From Deltaproteobacteria bacterium (lineage in GTDB: Bacteria; Desulfobacterota; Desulfobacteria; Desulfobacterales; C00003060), in contig JAFDFO010000043.1 in NCBI GenBank assembly GCA_019309815.1, positions 1 through 18,843 of the forward strand: a stretch of DNA of 18,843 bases, given 5' to 3'. The position numbers and the translations under genes are program-made. Under the pieces are notes generated by a model. It was not told the origin of the DNA. It saw nothing but the letters and a program-made list of their open reading frames with translations, and made no database searches. Below, piece after piece: positions 8,181 to 15,719 of this stretch. Every line of letters begins with the position of its first letter. Position 1 is the stretch's first letter.

Positions 8181-8909
8181 TCAGCCCGAGGTTTTCTTGT
8201 GGTGCTGTCTCCGGTGACGTTTTGTGGCTGGGCGTTGTCGCAACAGGATATATGTCGCTCCAGTGCCGCCGTCACAGGCCCTGGCGCTCGTAAAGGCTAT
8301 AACCCACTTGCGCCAAGGGCCGGTTGTAAGCCATTCCTTGACTTTTGTCTTCAGCACGGGTTCTGCTGGTGAGGAAAGACCACGTCCGTGTACGACCAAC
8401 ACTGCCGTCTTCCCGCAAAGCAGCACCTCCTTAAGAAACCGCTCAAAGGCCTCCTGGGCATCAGCTACACCGAGTCCGTGGAGATCGACGTGGGCCTGAA
8501 TAGAAAAATCACCCTGGTGCAAGCGTCTGGCCAAGTCAGGGTTCACACCATACCCGGTGCCTTCCATGTATTCTGGCGTGTCAGAGATGATGAATCCCTC
8601 TCCACCCCTTACCAAGTCTTCCAATCGGGAAAGGGCTTCAGCCTGAGGGTCCTGTTCTAAGACCTTGGCGGGGCTAACTCGACGTCCACCCAACGACACT
8701 GGCTCATGTATGATTGGCTCGACGCCTGTCATGGCCTTCTGAAAAATGTTTTCTTCTGAATCAGTATCTTTTGCACCATCATCATAAACTTTTTTTGCTA
8801 TCTCTTCCATGTGGCCGGAAGGCAACGCAAATGATCTTTTCTCAAGTAGCTCTTTGAGACTCTCAAAGGGACGGTAAGCAGCAGAGGTCTTGGAAGGTTT
8901 TGTGGCCAT
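8181..8909 (-). CDS. Smr-domain protein (MutS2-type Smr nuclease family)
   Basis: A 242-residue protein with a poorly conserved, probably flexible N-terminal half and a C-terminal Smr domain. The domain shows VDLHGLGVADAQ (DLHG at 142-145), VVHGRGLSS (HGRG at 174-177) and GGTGATYILLR (214-224). Smr domains nick or bind branched DNA, and some act on RNA; stand-alone forms like this are common and not assigned to one pathway. The end is very basic (RQRPATKRHRRQHHKK), fitting nucleic-acid binding. I chose ATG 8909 (MATKPSKTS), with GGGG upstream; the frame stays open to 9014, so a longer N-terminus is possible. It is divergent from the zinc-ribbon gene. Confidence 0.88.
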   Translation of the reverse strand: MATKPSKTSAAYRPFESLKELLEKRSFALPSGHMEEIAKKVYDDGAKDTDSEENIFQKAMTGVEPIIHEPVSLGGRRVSPAKVLEQDPQAEALSRLEDLVRGGEGFIISDTPEYMEGTGYGVNPDLARRLHQGDFSIQAHVDLHGLGVADAQEAFERFLKEVLLCGKTAVLVVHGRGLSSPAEPVLKTKVKEWLTTGPWRKWVIAFTSARACDGGTGATYILLRQRPATKRHRRQHHKKTSG

Positions 8910-8979
8910 GCGTGCCCCAATGGACGCGTGAAATTTGTCGGACAACTTATTCTGAGGACAACCTGGAGTGAGCTGTCTT

Positions 8980-9008
8980 TTGACAACATATCCCAAAGAT
9001 GTTAAGAA
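8980..9008 (+). promoter_or_regulatory. Candidate promoter of the zinc-ribbon/nitroreductase group
   Basis: A perfect TTGACA (8980-8985) is followed after 17 bp by TAAGAA (9003-9008), a weak -10 box. It would start transcription about 45 bp upstream of the zinc-ribbon gene. The -35 also falls in a region with three GACAAC direct repeats. Confidence 0.4.
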
Positions 9009-9058
9009 AATCAACTCCTGTACGAGTCTGTAAGAATCTTGAACCAGGGAGGCACGAA

Positions 9059-9250
9059 ATGAAAGTGACCTGCGACACGTGCGGCTGCGACATGAATATA
9101 ACTTCCTCTTTCAGGTACCATTGTACACAATGTAATAACGAGATAGAAATGGCTCATATTCAAGAGCTCAACCGGAAATACCGGGATGAAAATAACAAAA
9201 ACATAGAGTGGTTAAAGATTAGAGACGAACAGCTCATCATTGAATCATAG
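9059..9250 (+). CDS. Small zinc-ribbon protein of unknown function
   Basis: A 63-residue protein with two cysteine pairs, CDTCGC (from residue 5) and CTQC (about residue 22), spaced as in a zinc ribbon. A charged helical tail rich in Asn, Glu and Lys follows. Its own ribosome site GGGAGG lies 7 bases before ATG 9059; the frame opens 20 codons earlier without such a site. It leads a plus-strand run with the nitroreductase-like gene (92 bp gap) and a GNAT gene. The fold is supported by the cysteines; the role is unknown. Confidence 0.7.
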   Translation: MKVTCDTCGCDMNITSSFRYHCTQCNNEIEMAHIQELNRKYRDENNKNIEWLKIRDEQLIIES

Positions 9251-9342
9251 GCTGCCCTTTATCCGGAGTCACATAAGGCCCCCCCAAAAAAGCGGCCGAT
9301 GCCGGGCATCAGGCAACCAAGTTTCACTCAAAGGGAGTCAAG

Positions 9343-9912
9343 GTGATCGCGGATCTAATACGCAGTAACCGCAGTTATCGCCGGTTTCACCAAGAGGTTT
9401 CCATAGAGATTGAAACCTTGAAAACACTTGTTGATCTTACACGCTATTGTGCATCGGCCGCCAACTTGCAGCCGCTGAAGTATATTCTTTCGTGCGAACC
9501 AGAGAAGAATGCCTCCATATTTGCACATCTCGGGTGGGCAGGATACTTGACTGACTGGGCTGGACCGCCGGAAGGTGAAAGACCATCAGCCCACATTATT
9601 GTGCTGGGGGATACCACCGTCACCAAATCGTTTGGATGTGATCACGGGATTGCTTGCCAGACCATTCTCCTTGGAGCTGCCGAAAAGGGCCTTGGTGGAT
9701 GCATGATAGGCTCGGTCAGACGCAAAGAACTCCGTCAGGCCATCTCGATCCAGGACCACTTGGAGATACTCCTCGTGATTGCCCTTGGAAAGCCGAAGGA
9801 GAGTGTTATTATCGAGAATGTGGGGCCGGACGGAGACATCAAGTACTGGCGTGACGAGAAGGGAGCACATCACGTCCCCAAGCGATCCCTTGACGAAATT
9901 ATCATTGGTTGA
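9343..9912 (+). CDS. Nitroreductase-family flavoprotein
   Basis: A 189-residue FMN-dependent nitroreductase-fold protein. Visible marks are the N-terminal IRSNRSYRRF (the FMN-phosphate arginine region) and CASAANLQPLKYIL (the SxxNxQP motif). GDHGI-like CDHGIACQTILLGAAEKGLGGCMIGS lies in the second half, with the closing strand LLVIALGKP before the C-terminus. The family reduces nitro compounds, quinones or enones with NAD(P)H; the substrate here is unknown. Length is normal. The start is GTG 9343, with AAGGGAG about 6 bases upstream. It lies 52 bp upstream of a Pat-like GNAT on the same strand. Confidence 0.88.
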   Translation: MIADLIRSNRSYRRFHQEVSIEIETLKTLVDLTRYCASAANLQPLKYILSCEPEKNASIFAHLGWAGYLTDWAGPPEGERPSAHIIVLGDTTVTKSFGCDHGIACQTILLGAAEKGLGGCMIGSVRRKELRQAISIQDHLEILLVIALGKPKESVIIENVGPDGDIKYWRDEKGAHHVPKRSLDEIIIG

Positions 9913-9964
9913 AGGAAAGCCTCGATATCAGCTCCTCCCCCAACTGTCGGAAGATCCGCATCCC

Positions 9965-10528
9965 ATGGTAATCAAAGACTACCCTGACCAATACGAAGTG
10001 TCCACAACCACCAGGGCCGGGCTGGACATTCTCATCCGCCCTATGAAGGCTGACGATGCGCCGCGACTCAAGGCATTGTTTCATAGTCTGTCTCCCAAGA
10101 CTGTCTATTTCCGTTTTTTCACACAATTGCACGACCCATCAGAAGAGATGTTCAAAAAGCTCGCGCAAGTTGACCATGACCGCCATGTGGTCCTCGTTGC
10201 CATTGAAAGAAATACAGAAGATCAGAAGATCTTGGGCGTGTTCAGGCTCATGTGTGATCCCGGTGGAAAGCAAGCAGAACTCGCAGTCGTGGTGGGCGAT
10301 CCCTGGCAGGGGAAGGGGGTCGGGGCAAAGCTATTTGAACACGGTTTTTCCATCGCCAAAGAGCGAGGAATCGAATCGATTGTCGGCATGGTTCTGCCGG
10401 AAAACAAGACGGTCCTTTCGCTCGCCCGCAGGCTCGGTTTTGCCGTTCGATGGAATGCCGATGACCATGCTTATGACTTGCGTATGAACCTGAGAGCCCT
10501 CGACCTGGAACACATGAAGCATCACTGA
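9965..10528 (+). CDS. GNAT acetyltransferase, Pat-like (protein lysine acetyltransferase-type domain)
   Basis: A 187-residue acetyltransferase. The opening DYPDQYEV then LDILIRPMKADDAPRLKALFHSLS, followed by VYFRFF, resembles the GNAT domain of Pat/PatZ protein acetyltransferases. The acetyl-CoA loop is VGDPWQGKGVGAKLF and the family's late motif is VLPENKTVLSLARRLGF. There is no CoA-ligase-like or cyclic-nucleotide domain, so it is a lone catalytic domain. I chose ATG 9965 (GGAAGA upstream); a TTG at 9905 overlapping the nitroreductase gene is also in frame. It converges on the radical SAM gene with a 32-bp gap that holds a 5-bp hairpin. A non-protein substrate is possible. Confidence 0.82.
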   Translation: MVIKDYPDQYEVSTTTRAGLDILIRPMKADDAPRLKALFHSLSPKTVYFRFFTQLHDPSEEMFKKLAQVDHDRHVVLVAIERNTEDQKILGVFRLMCDPGGKQAELAVVVGDPWQGKGVGAKLFEHGFSIAKERGIESIVGMVLPENKTVLSLARRLGFAVRWNADDHAYDLRMNLRALDLEHMKHH

Positions 10529-10560
10529 AGATCACGAGCATGCCGTGACTATCCTGAAGC

Positions 10561-11901
10561 CTACTCCTGTACCAAGCCCTTTAGATACCTGACCTCTTCC
10601 CAAGAAAACGGCGCTTTCCGACATGGGAAGATTGAATTGTTGTGAAAGATGGGATCTTCTCCCAGATCATAGCGCGAAGCCTTGACCGCCTCATGCCAAA
10701 GCTCGGTGTGAGGGATGGGAGAGTATTGAGCCAGGATGGGTCTTACCCCGCATGCCTTTACCATCTTGATTGAGCGCTCAAGTTTAGAAAGGTCCTGTCC
10801 AGGCAGCCCATAGAGAAGATAAGCACCCATGTCTTCTCCTTTAAAGCCGGCCTCTTTCAGGTAACCAACCGCCTGTTCAAATTCACCCGGCTCAACCTTG
10901 CTGTCGATGGCCTGGCGATCATCAAAAAAGGCAGTTTCGAGCCCCAGCCGAATGGTCTTGAATCCCGCCCGAAACAGCAGTCCTGCCACTTCTCTTGACA
11001 AGGGTCTGATGTGGAGTGCATTGGGTGTGTGGAAACGAACCTGGAGACCGCGACGCACAACTCCTTCCAGGACGGGCATAATGTGCCTGTCCGCCTCTAT
11101 TAGCAGGGCGTCATCATAGAAGGCAAAATCGACGACCGCGTGTTCTTCATGCCAGTAGGTGATCTCCTCTACCACATGATCAGGTGATCTGCGTCTGAGC
11201 CCCGGGTTTAAGAACACCGATGCACAGTAAGCACAACGGAAGGGGCAACCCTGGCCGGTCAGGATAGGGACGTAAGGAATAGCGGACTGTAATTCAAAGG
11301 CCGGATAGGGGTAGGTGTCAAGCTCACCGGAATGAAACCCGGGTCTTCCTCTAAGTCCTGTCAGGTCGCCCAGGAATTCAAGGAGTTTTGTTTCGCACAG
11401 ACCCGGCAAGACTATGTCTGCGCCCGCATGCCGGGTAGCGTGTTCATAACAAAGCGTAGCATAAATCCCCCCCAGCACTACCGGCACTTCGGGAAACACC
11501 TCTCGCACCACCTTGATAAGCGCAATGACCCCCGGATACCAGTACGTCATCAACGATGTCACGAGGACTGCCGCCGGCTCAGGACCATCGCCTATGCCTT
11601 CTCGCACTAAACTATCCGGTAAGCCGTATCTGGAATAATGCCTCGGGATATCGTGCAGCTTTCCTGGTTTTTCAATCCGTGTCTTCAGGTAAGGGCCTTT
11701 GCCAAACTGACCGGCTTCCGGGAGCCGTGACAGTCCGGGGTGAAACCTGTCCAAACAGTCGACATAGCGTACATGATACCCGCATGTCTTCAGGATACCG
11801 GCGATGGCAAGGATCCCTATCGGCTTGGCCCAGAAATCATAGGCCGCAAAATCATCTATCCACGGGTTGACCAGAAGGACATGGGGGGGGTCTTTTTCCA
11901 T
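10561..11901 (-). CDS. Radical SAM protein with B12-binding-like N-terminal domain
   Basis: A 446-residue protein. Residues 1-180 look like a Rossmann-type cobalamin-binding domain (VLLVNPWIDDF, AVLVTSLMTYWYPG, VVLGGIYATL, GADIVLPG), but no DxHxxG cobalt-ligand motif is visible. The radical SAM core begins at about 210, with the cluster cysteines C219, C223 and C226 in GCPFRCAYCAS. IRLGLETAF and YLLYGLPGQD are later core motifs. It would cleave S-adenosylmethionine to a 5'-deoxyadenosyl radical; the substrate is unknown. It lies 62 bp downstream of ahbB on the same strand, so they may be co-transcribed. The ribosome site is weak. Codons 4-7 contain a run of eight C. Confidence 0.88.
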   Translation of the reverse strand: MEKDPPHVLLVNPWIDDFAAYDFWAKPIGILAIAGILKTCGYHVRYVDCLDRFHPGLSRLPEAGQFGKGPYLKTRIEKPGKLHDIPRHYSRYGLPDSLVREGIGDGPEPAAVLVTSLMTYWYPGVIALIKVVREVFPEVPVVLGGIYATLCYEHATRHAGADIVLPGLCETKLLEFLGDLTGLRGRPGFHSGELDTYPYPAFELQSAIPYVPILTGQGCPFRCAYCASVFLNPGLRRRSPDHVVEEITYWHEEHAVVDFAFYDDALLIEADRHIMPVLEGVVRRGLQVRFHTPNALHIRPLSREVAGLLFRAGFKTIRLGLETAFFDDRQAIDSKVEPGEFEQAVGYLKEAGFKGEDMGAYLLYGLPGQDLSKLERSIKMVKACGVRPILAQYSPIPHTELWHEAVKASRYDLGEDPIFHNNSIFPCRKAPFSWEEVRYLKGLVQE

Positions 11902-11963
11902 ATTACTTTGATAGTATAGGGATTTCCATTTCTTGAGCGGCGCAGCCGCGTCGCGGAGCGATT

Positions 11964-12479
11964 TTATGAAGGGAAGTATTTCATGGAGGTCTTTTTTAAC
12001 TCATCACGGCTAAAAAGGAGGGTGTAGTTTTTCACTGATGCCAAGGTGGACATGGCTTCCGCTAATTCATGACAGCCCTTCTCAGCCTTGGCATGAATCA
12101 TCGTGTATAGATTATAAGGCCAACCATCTACGGGGTTTCGCCGGTAGCAGTGAGACACCCCCTCAAAAGCAGCCATCATTTTTCCTACCTCATCTATGCG
12201 GTCTTCACTAACCTGCCAAGCCACCATGGCATTGGCCTGATATCCCGAGATTTGATGACGGATTGTGGCACCAAAACGGCGAATGATGCCATCCTTCTGA
12301 AGTCTCCGCAGGGTCTCCAACATGTCTTCTTCTTCAGCACCGATTTCTCTTGCAAGTTCCAGAAAAGGCCGCTCTGTCACGGGAATATCTGCCTGAATCA
12401 GCGCAATGAGTTTTTTCTCAAGTTCGGTCGGCGTGAACTTGGCTGTCTCGGAATTTGAGGTTTTTTGTTTGACGGTCAT
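11964..12479 (-). CDS. ahbB: Siroheme decarboxylase subunit AhbB (Lrp/AsnC-like)
   Basis: AhbA and AhbB form a heterodimer that decarboxylates siroheme to didecarboxysiroheme in the alternative heme pathway of sulfate reducers and archaea. The 171-residue protein has a winged-helix N-terminus and an AsnC-type C-terminal half. The segments IIRRFGATIRHQISGYQANA, MVAWQVSEDRIDEVGKMM, VSHCYRRNPVDGWPYNLYTM and the end ELKKTSMKYF match my recollection of AhbB rather than AhbA, which lacks the WPYNLYTMIH block. The start is ATG 12479, with AAGGA 6-7 bases upstream. No ahbA, ahbC or ahbD is seen in the window. A transcription regulator role is less likely given these residues. Confidence 0.87.
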   Translation of the reverse strand: MTVKQKTSNSETAKFTPTELEKKLIALIQADIPVTERPFLELAREIGAEEEDMLETLRRLQKDGIIRRFGATIRHQISGYQANAMVAWQVSEDRIDEVGKMMAAFEGVSHCYRRNPVDGWPYNLYTMIHAKAEKGCHELAEAMSTLASVKNYTLLFSRDELKKTSMKYFPS

Positions 12480-12512
12480 GGTTGGTCCTTGGATATTAGA
12501 CCTTTCTCCGAT

Positions 12513-12543
12513 ATCATATGAAGTAGCACAGCGCAACAGTCAA
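12513..12543 (-). promoter_or_regulatory. Candidate ahbB promoter
   Basis: On the minus strand TTGACT (12538-12543) and TATGAT (12513-12518) each match the consensus at five of six bases. The spacer is 19 bp, longer than the usual 17. They lie about 34 bp upstream of the ahbB ATG in the divergent gap. Confidence 0.4.
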
Positions 12544-12599
12544 GGCGGGGACCACTCTGATCCCTTTCGGACCTGCGGTTCACCATAGTTGGAGGAAAT

Positions 12600-13052
12600 A
12601 TGCCAGTGAAAATGATCGGTGTTATCGGAGCAGGAAGTTGCAGCAACGAGACCTACGAATCAGCACGGAGAGTAGGCGTTGGCATAGCCGGGATGGGTGC
12701 TACGCTCGTCTGCGGCGGGTTGGGCGGCGTCATGGAGGGCGCCTGTCGAGGGGCCCATGAGGCAGGAGGACAGACTGTGGGTATCCTTCCCGGCCATGAC
12801 AGGGACCAAGCCAACCCTTACGTTGCCATTCCCATCGTGACCGACTTGGGCCAGGCCCGAAATGTACTGGTGGTGCGAAGCTCAGATCTACTCATAGCGA
12901 TTTCGGGCGGATACGGAACATTGTCGGAGATCAGCATTGCCCTGAAGATAGGAAAACCAGTGATAGGCCTTACCACGTGGCCTGATATCGACGAGATTCA
13001 GTATGTAAGCACAGCGGAAGAAGCCTTGAATGCCGCTGCGGCCATTGTCTAG
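12600..13052 (+). CDS. TIGR00725-family LOG-like Rossmann protein
   Basis: A 150-residue nucleotide-binding-fold protein related to the LOG/YvdD cytokinin-riboside phosphoribohydrolase superfamily. Seen are VIGAGSCSNETY at the N-terminus, CGGLGGVMEGACRGAHEAGG at about residues 38-57, and LIAISGGYGTLSEISIALK at about 99-117. In true LOG enzymes the last motif is PGGxGTxxE and carries the catalytic residues. Here SGGYGTLSE keeps G-x-G-T and the glutamate. A nucleotide monophosphate-hydrolysing role is plausible but not shown. GGAGGAAAT precedes ATG 12600. Its TAG stop overlaps by 4 bp the stop of the convergent deaminase gene, so a link to the purine-salvage operon is at most positional. Confidence 0.85.
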   Translation: MPVKMIGVIGAGSCSNETYESARRVGVGIAGMGATLVCGGLGGVMEGACRGAHEAGGQTVGILPGHDRDQANPYVAIPIVTDLGQARNVLVVRSSDLLIAISGGYGTLSEISIALKIGKPVIGLTTWPDIDEIQYVSTAEEALNAAAAIV

Positions 13053-14374
13053 GAAGCTATCTGGCGGGCCAGGTCCTGAACAGATTCGATGATGGGTTCA
13101 AGGTTGAAGGAAAGAACCATCCTGTCTTTAACGGTCAATCGGCCATCAATGATCACATCTCTGACATCACTGCCGCTTGCTGCGTAGACCAGGTGAGAGA
13201 CCGGGTCATAGAGCGGGGTCAGGTGAGGCTTGTGGGTGTCGATAATGATCAAATCCGCCTTCTTTCCCACCTCGAGTGACCCGACCTGCTCCCCGAGGCC
13301 AATCGCTTCTGCACCGCCTCTGGTTGCCAGGGTCAACACTTGCCTCGCATCCATTACTGTGGGGTCACCTCTCTTCACCTTGTGAAGCTTTGCCGAGGTA
13401 TCTATCTCCTGAAACATGTCCAGGTTGTTGTTGCTTGCGCAGCTATCTGTTCCAATGCCTACAGAGAGTCCGTTCTCGAGAAATTCAGGGATCGGCGCTA
13501 CCCCTGAGGCCAGCTTCATCTCACTTTCCGTGGCAACCGAAATACTTACATAACGCTCGGCCATACAGGCGATGTCTGCGTCATTTACCCAGATGGCGTG
13601 AACCAGAAGGGTCCTTTCATTTAATATCCCGATCCGGTCAAGGTATTGAACAGGGGTCGTCCCGTGTCGTTCTTCAATCTCCCGCAGTTCACCCTTTGTC
13701 TCGGCCACGTGGATTTGAAAGAGGGTGTCTTTCTCATCCGCTACTTTGCGTGCCTTCCTGAGTGTCTCCTCAGAGCAGGTGTACGGAGAATGGCAAAACA
13801 GCCCCGGAGTAATCAAAGTGCTCTTTCCCTGCCAGGTCTCGATGAACTGCGCAGCTTTGGTAACATTTTCTTGGGGATCGGGTACGCCAGGGGCCGGAAA
13901 GTCAATGATCCCCTGCGCAAGGACGGCACGCATCCCGGACTCTATCACTGCTGCAGCTACGGCATCCTCAAAAAAATAACCATCACAGAAGGTGGTCGTG
14001 CCGGACAGAAGCATCTCGGCACAGGAAAGGAGTGTGCCTACATGAACGCTTTCAGGATTCAACCATTGCGTCTCGGCCTTGAAGATATGGTCGTTCAACC
14101 AGTCCGTCAGCGGGAGATCATCGGCCAAGCCCCGAAACAGGGACATGGGTACATGAGTGTGGCTGTTGACCAACCCAGGCATGATTATGCCTCCTGCAGC
14201 GTCTATGACCTGGCTGGCTGCAGGAAGGGGTTCACTGTTTGCCCGATCTTCCACGCGCTTCAGAGTGCCGTCGGCGATGCACACCAGACCCTTCCGGAAC
14301 ACGTCGAACTCGCCATTCACAGTCAAGACGATCCCGTTGTGGACCACAATATCGTAGAGTGTGTCCTCTGCCAT
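13049..14374 (-). CDS. MtaD-type amidohydrolase, paralog 1, lacking the HNPxSN motif
   Basis: A 441-residue member of the 5'-methylthioadenosine/S-adenosylhomocysteine deaminase branch of the amidohydrolase superfamily. Metal residues are present: H72 and H74 (NSHTH), H222 (IHVAET), H259 (LLVHA) and D310 (GIGTDSCASNNN). In the strand where the family, and the neighbouring paralog, have VAHNPESNMKL, this protein has VATESEMKL at residues 280-288. That is two residues shorter and lacks the histidine, asparagine and proline. It is third in the operon; its ATG starts 1 bp after the stop of paralog 2. Activity may be retained with changed specificity, or lost. No internal stop or frameshift is seen. 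Confidence 0.9.
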   Translation of the reverse strand: MAEDTLYDIVVHNGIVLTVNGEFDVFRKGLVCIADGTLKRVEDRANSEPLPAASQVIDAAGGIIMPGLVNSHTHVPMSLFRGLADDLPLTDWLNDHIFKAETQWLNPESVHVGTLLSCAEMLLSGTTTFCDGYFFEDAVAAAVIESGMRAVLAQGIIDFPAPGVPDPQENVTKAAQFIETWQGKSTLITPGLFCHSPYTCSEETLRKARKVADEKDTLFQIHVAETKGELREIEERHGTTPVQYLDRIGILNERTLLVHAIWVNDADIACMAERYVSISVATESEMKLASGVAPIPEFLENGLSVGIGTDSCASNNNLDMFQEIDTSAKLHKVKRGDPTVMDARQVLTLATRGGAEAIGLGEQVGSLEVGKKADLIIIDTHKPHLTPLYDPVSHLVYAASGSDVRDVIIDGRLTVKDRMVLSFNLEPIIESVQDLARQIAS

Positions 14375-14375
14375 C

Positions 14376-15719
14376 CTACGTAATATCCTGCGCGATCTGG
14401 TTTACAGCCCTCATCACGGCATCCACATCTACCGTCGTCAAAACCCGGTCCTCCATCAGGAGTCTGCCATTCACGATGGCCGTCACCACATCACTGCCGG
14501 TAACCGCATAGACGAGATGGGAGTAGACATTATACATTGGGATCAGGTGCGGACGGTTAACGTCAACAATGATGACATCGGCTTTCTTCCCTGTCTCTAG
14601 TGAACCTGTAGTGTCTTCCAGTCCCAACACCCGTGCCCCATCAATCGTGGCCATCCTCACCACAGTCCGCGCATCCATGACCGTGGGGTCGAGGCTGTCT
14701 ACCTTGTGAAGCTTGGCTGCCGTGTCCATCTCCTGAAAAAGATCCAGGTTGTTATTGCTCGCACAACCGTCCGTTCCAATCCCCACAATGATCCCATGGT
14801 CGAGAAGTTCAGGGATGGGAGCAATACCCGAAGCAAGTTTCATGTTGCTCTCCGGGTTGTGTGCAACCTTAACGTCAAACTCCTTGAGCAGTGTAATGTC
14901 TTCCGGAGTTAATACCACGCAGTGGTCTGCAATCAGGTTGGGACCAAGTATTCCTATGTCTGCCAAATGGGCCACGGGGGTCCGCCCATATTTCCCCATG
15001 ACTTCGGCCACCTCTCTCTCTGTTTCTGCAACGTGAATAATCACCACCTCTCTCTCTGTTTCTGCAACGTGAATAATCAAGGGCACATCATTTTTGTCAG
15101 CAATGGCTCGCGCCTTCTGAAGTAACTCCGGAGAACAGACATAGACAGAGTGGGGTTCCACGGCGATGGTAATTAGCGGATCATCACGCCACTTTTCGAT
15201 GAGATCTTCCGTGTACTTCAGTCCCGCTTCCACAGGACCGTAGTTGGGGGATGGAAAATCATAGATCACCTCGCCCACGACCGCGCGTATCCCGACCGTC
15301 TTTGCAGCCTGGGCCACAGCGTCTTCAAAGAGATACATGTCGCAGAAAGTGGTGGTTCCGGAGAGGATCATCTCGGCACAGGCAAGGAGCGTCCCTTGAT
15401 ATACTATATCAAAGGTTAGTTTTGCCTCAGCAGGGAAAATATGATCATTCAGCCAGGTCATGAGAGGCAGGTCGTCGGCTATCCCGCGAAAACACGTCAT
15501 GGCTGCATGGGTGTGCGCATTCACCAGACCCGGCATGATGATCCCACCTCGGGCGTCAACCGTCTTCGCAGCCTTGTATGAAGCAGCTAACACAAGGTCT
15601 TCCCCGACCGCGACAATGCGTTCACCGGATACGGCCACAGCCCCTTTCTCAATGAGAGTGTCCTCGGGATCCATGGTAAGGACCCATCCGTTGTTGATTA
15701 GTATATCGACTGATTCCAT
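14376..15719 (-). CDS. mtaD: MtaD-type amidohydrolase, paralog 2, with a 12-residue tandem duplication in the active site
   Basis: Probable deaminase of 5'-methylthioadenosine, S-adenosylhomocysteine or a related adenosine compound, of 447 residues. H69/H71 (NAHTH), H266 (ADHCV), VAHNPESNMKLASG (285-298) and D317 (GIGTDGCASNNN) are intact. The strand that carries the third metal histidine is duplicated: IIHVAETEREVV (215-226) is followed at once by IIHVAETEREVA (227-238), so both H217 and H229 are present. The paralog has the segment once. The underlying 36-bp DNA repeat is perfect. I chose ATG 15719 (MESVDILINNG), the usual family start; a TTG at 15758 directly after the phosphorylase stop is also in frame. 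Whether the enzyme is active is open. Confidence 0.9.
   Translation of the reverse strand: MESVDILINNGWVLTMDPEDTLIEKGAVAVSGERIVAVGEDLVLAASYKAAKTVDARGGIIMPGLVNAHTHAAMTCFRGIADDLPLMTWLNDHIFPAEAKLTFDIVYQGTLLACAEMILSGTTTFCDMYLFEDAVAQAAKTVGIRAVVGEVIYDFPSPNYGPVEAGLKYTEDLIEKWRDDPLITIAVEPHSVYVCSPELLQKARAIADKNDVPLIIHVAETEREVVIIHVAETEREVAEVMGKYGRTPVAHLADIGILGPNLIADHCVVLTPEDITLLKEFDVKVAHNPESNMKLASGIAPIPELLDHGIIVGIGTDGCASNNNLDLFQEMDTAAKLHKVDSLDPTVMDARTVVRMATIDGARVLGLEDTTGSLETGKKADVIIVDVNRPHLIPMYNVYSHLVYAVTGSDVVTAIVNGRLLMEDRVLTTVDVDAVMRAVNQIAQDIT
15008..15079. repeat. Perfect 36-bp tandem duplication inside the deaminase gene
   Basis: The 36-bp unit at 15008-15043 recurs without a mismatch at 15044-15079. 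It is in frame and encodes 12 residues that include the HVAET metal-ligand strand. The unit starts with a CCACCTCTCTCTCTG stretch whose CT dinucleotides would favour slippage. Zero divergence between copies points to a recent event, or to an assembly or sequencing artefact. Confidence 0.95.

Noticed and set aside
8106..8372. Plus-strand frame with several cysteines near the end of the Smr gene
   Set aside because: Most of it is antisense to the Smr domain. The cysteine pattern (CTCVC) is not a known metal site and no ribosome site is present.
9300..9313. GATGC/GCATC hairpin before the nitroreductase gene as a terminator
   Set aside because: The stem is 5-6 bp with a very short loop and no T-run. 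It lies inside a likely co-transcribed group.
13646..14383. Long plus-strand reading frame of 245 codons
   Set aside because: It lies wholly antisense to the deaminase gene, whose protein carries clear family motifs. Its own translation has no recognisable domain.
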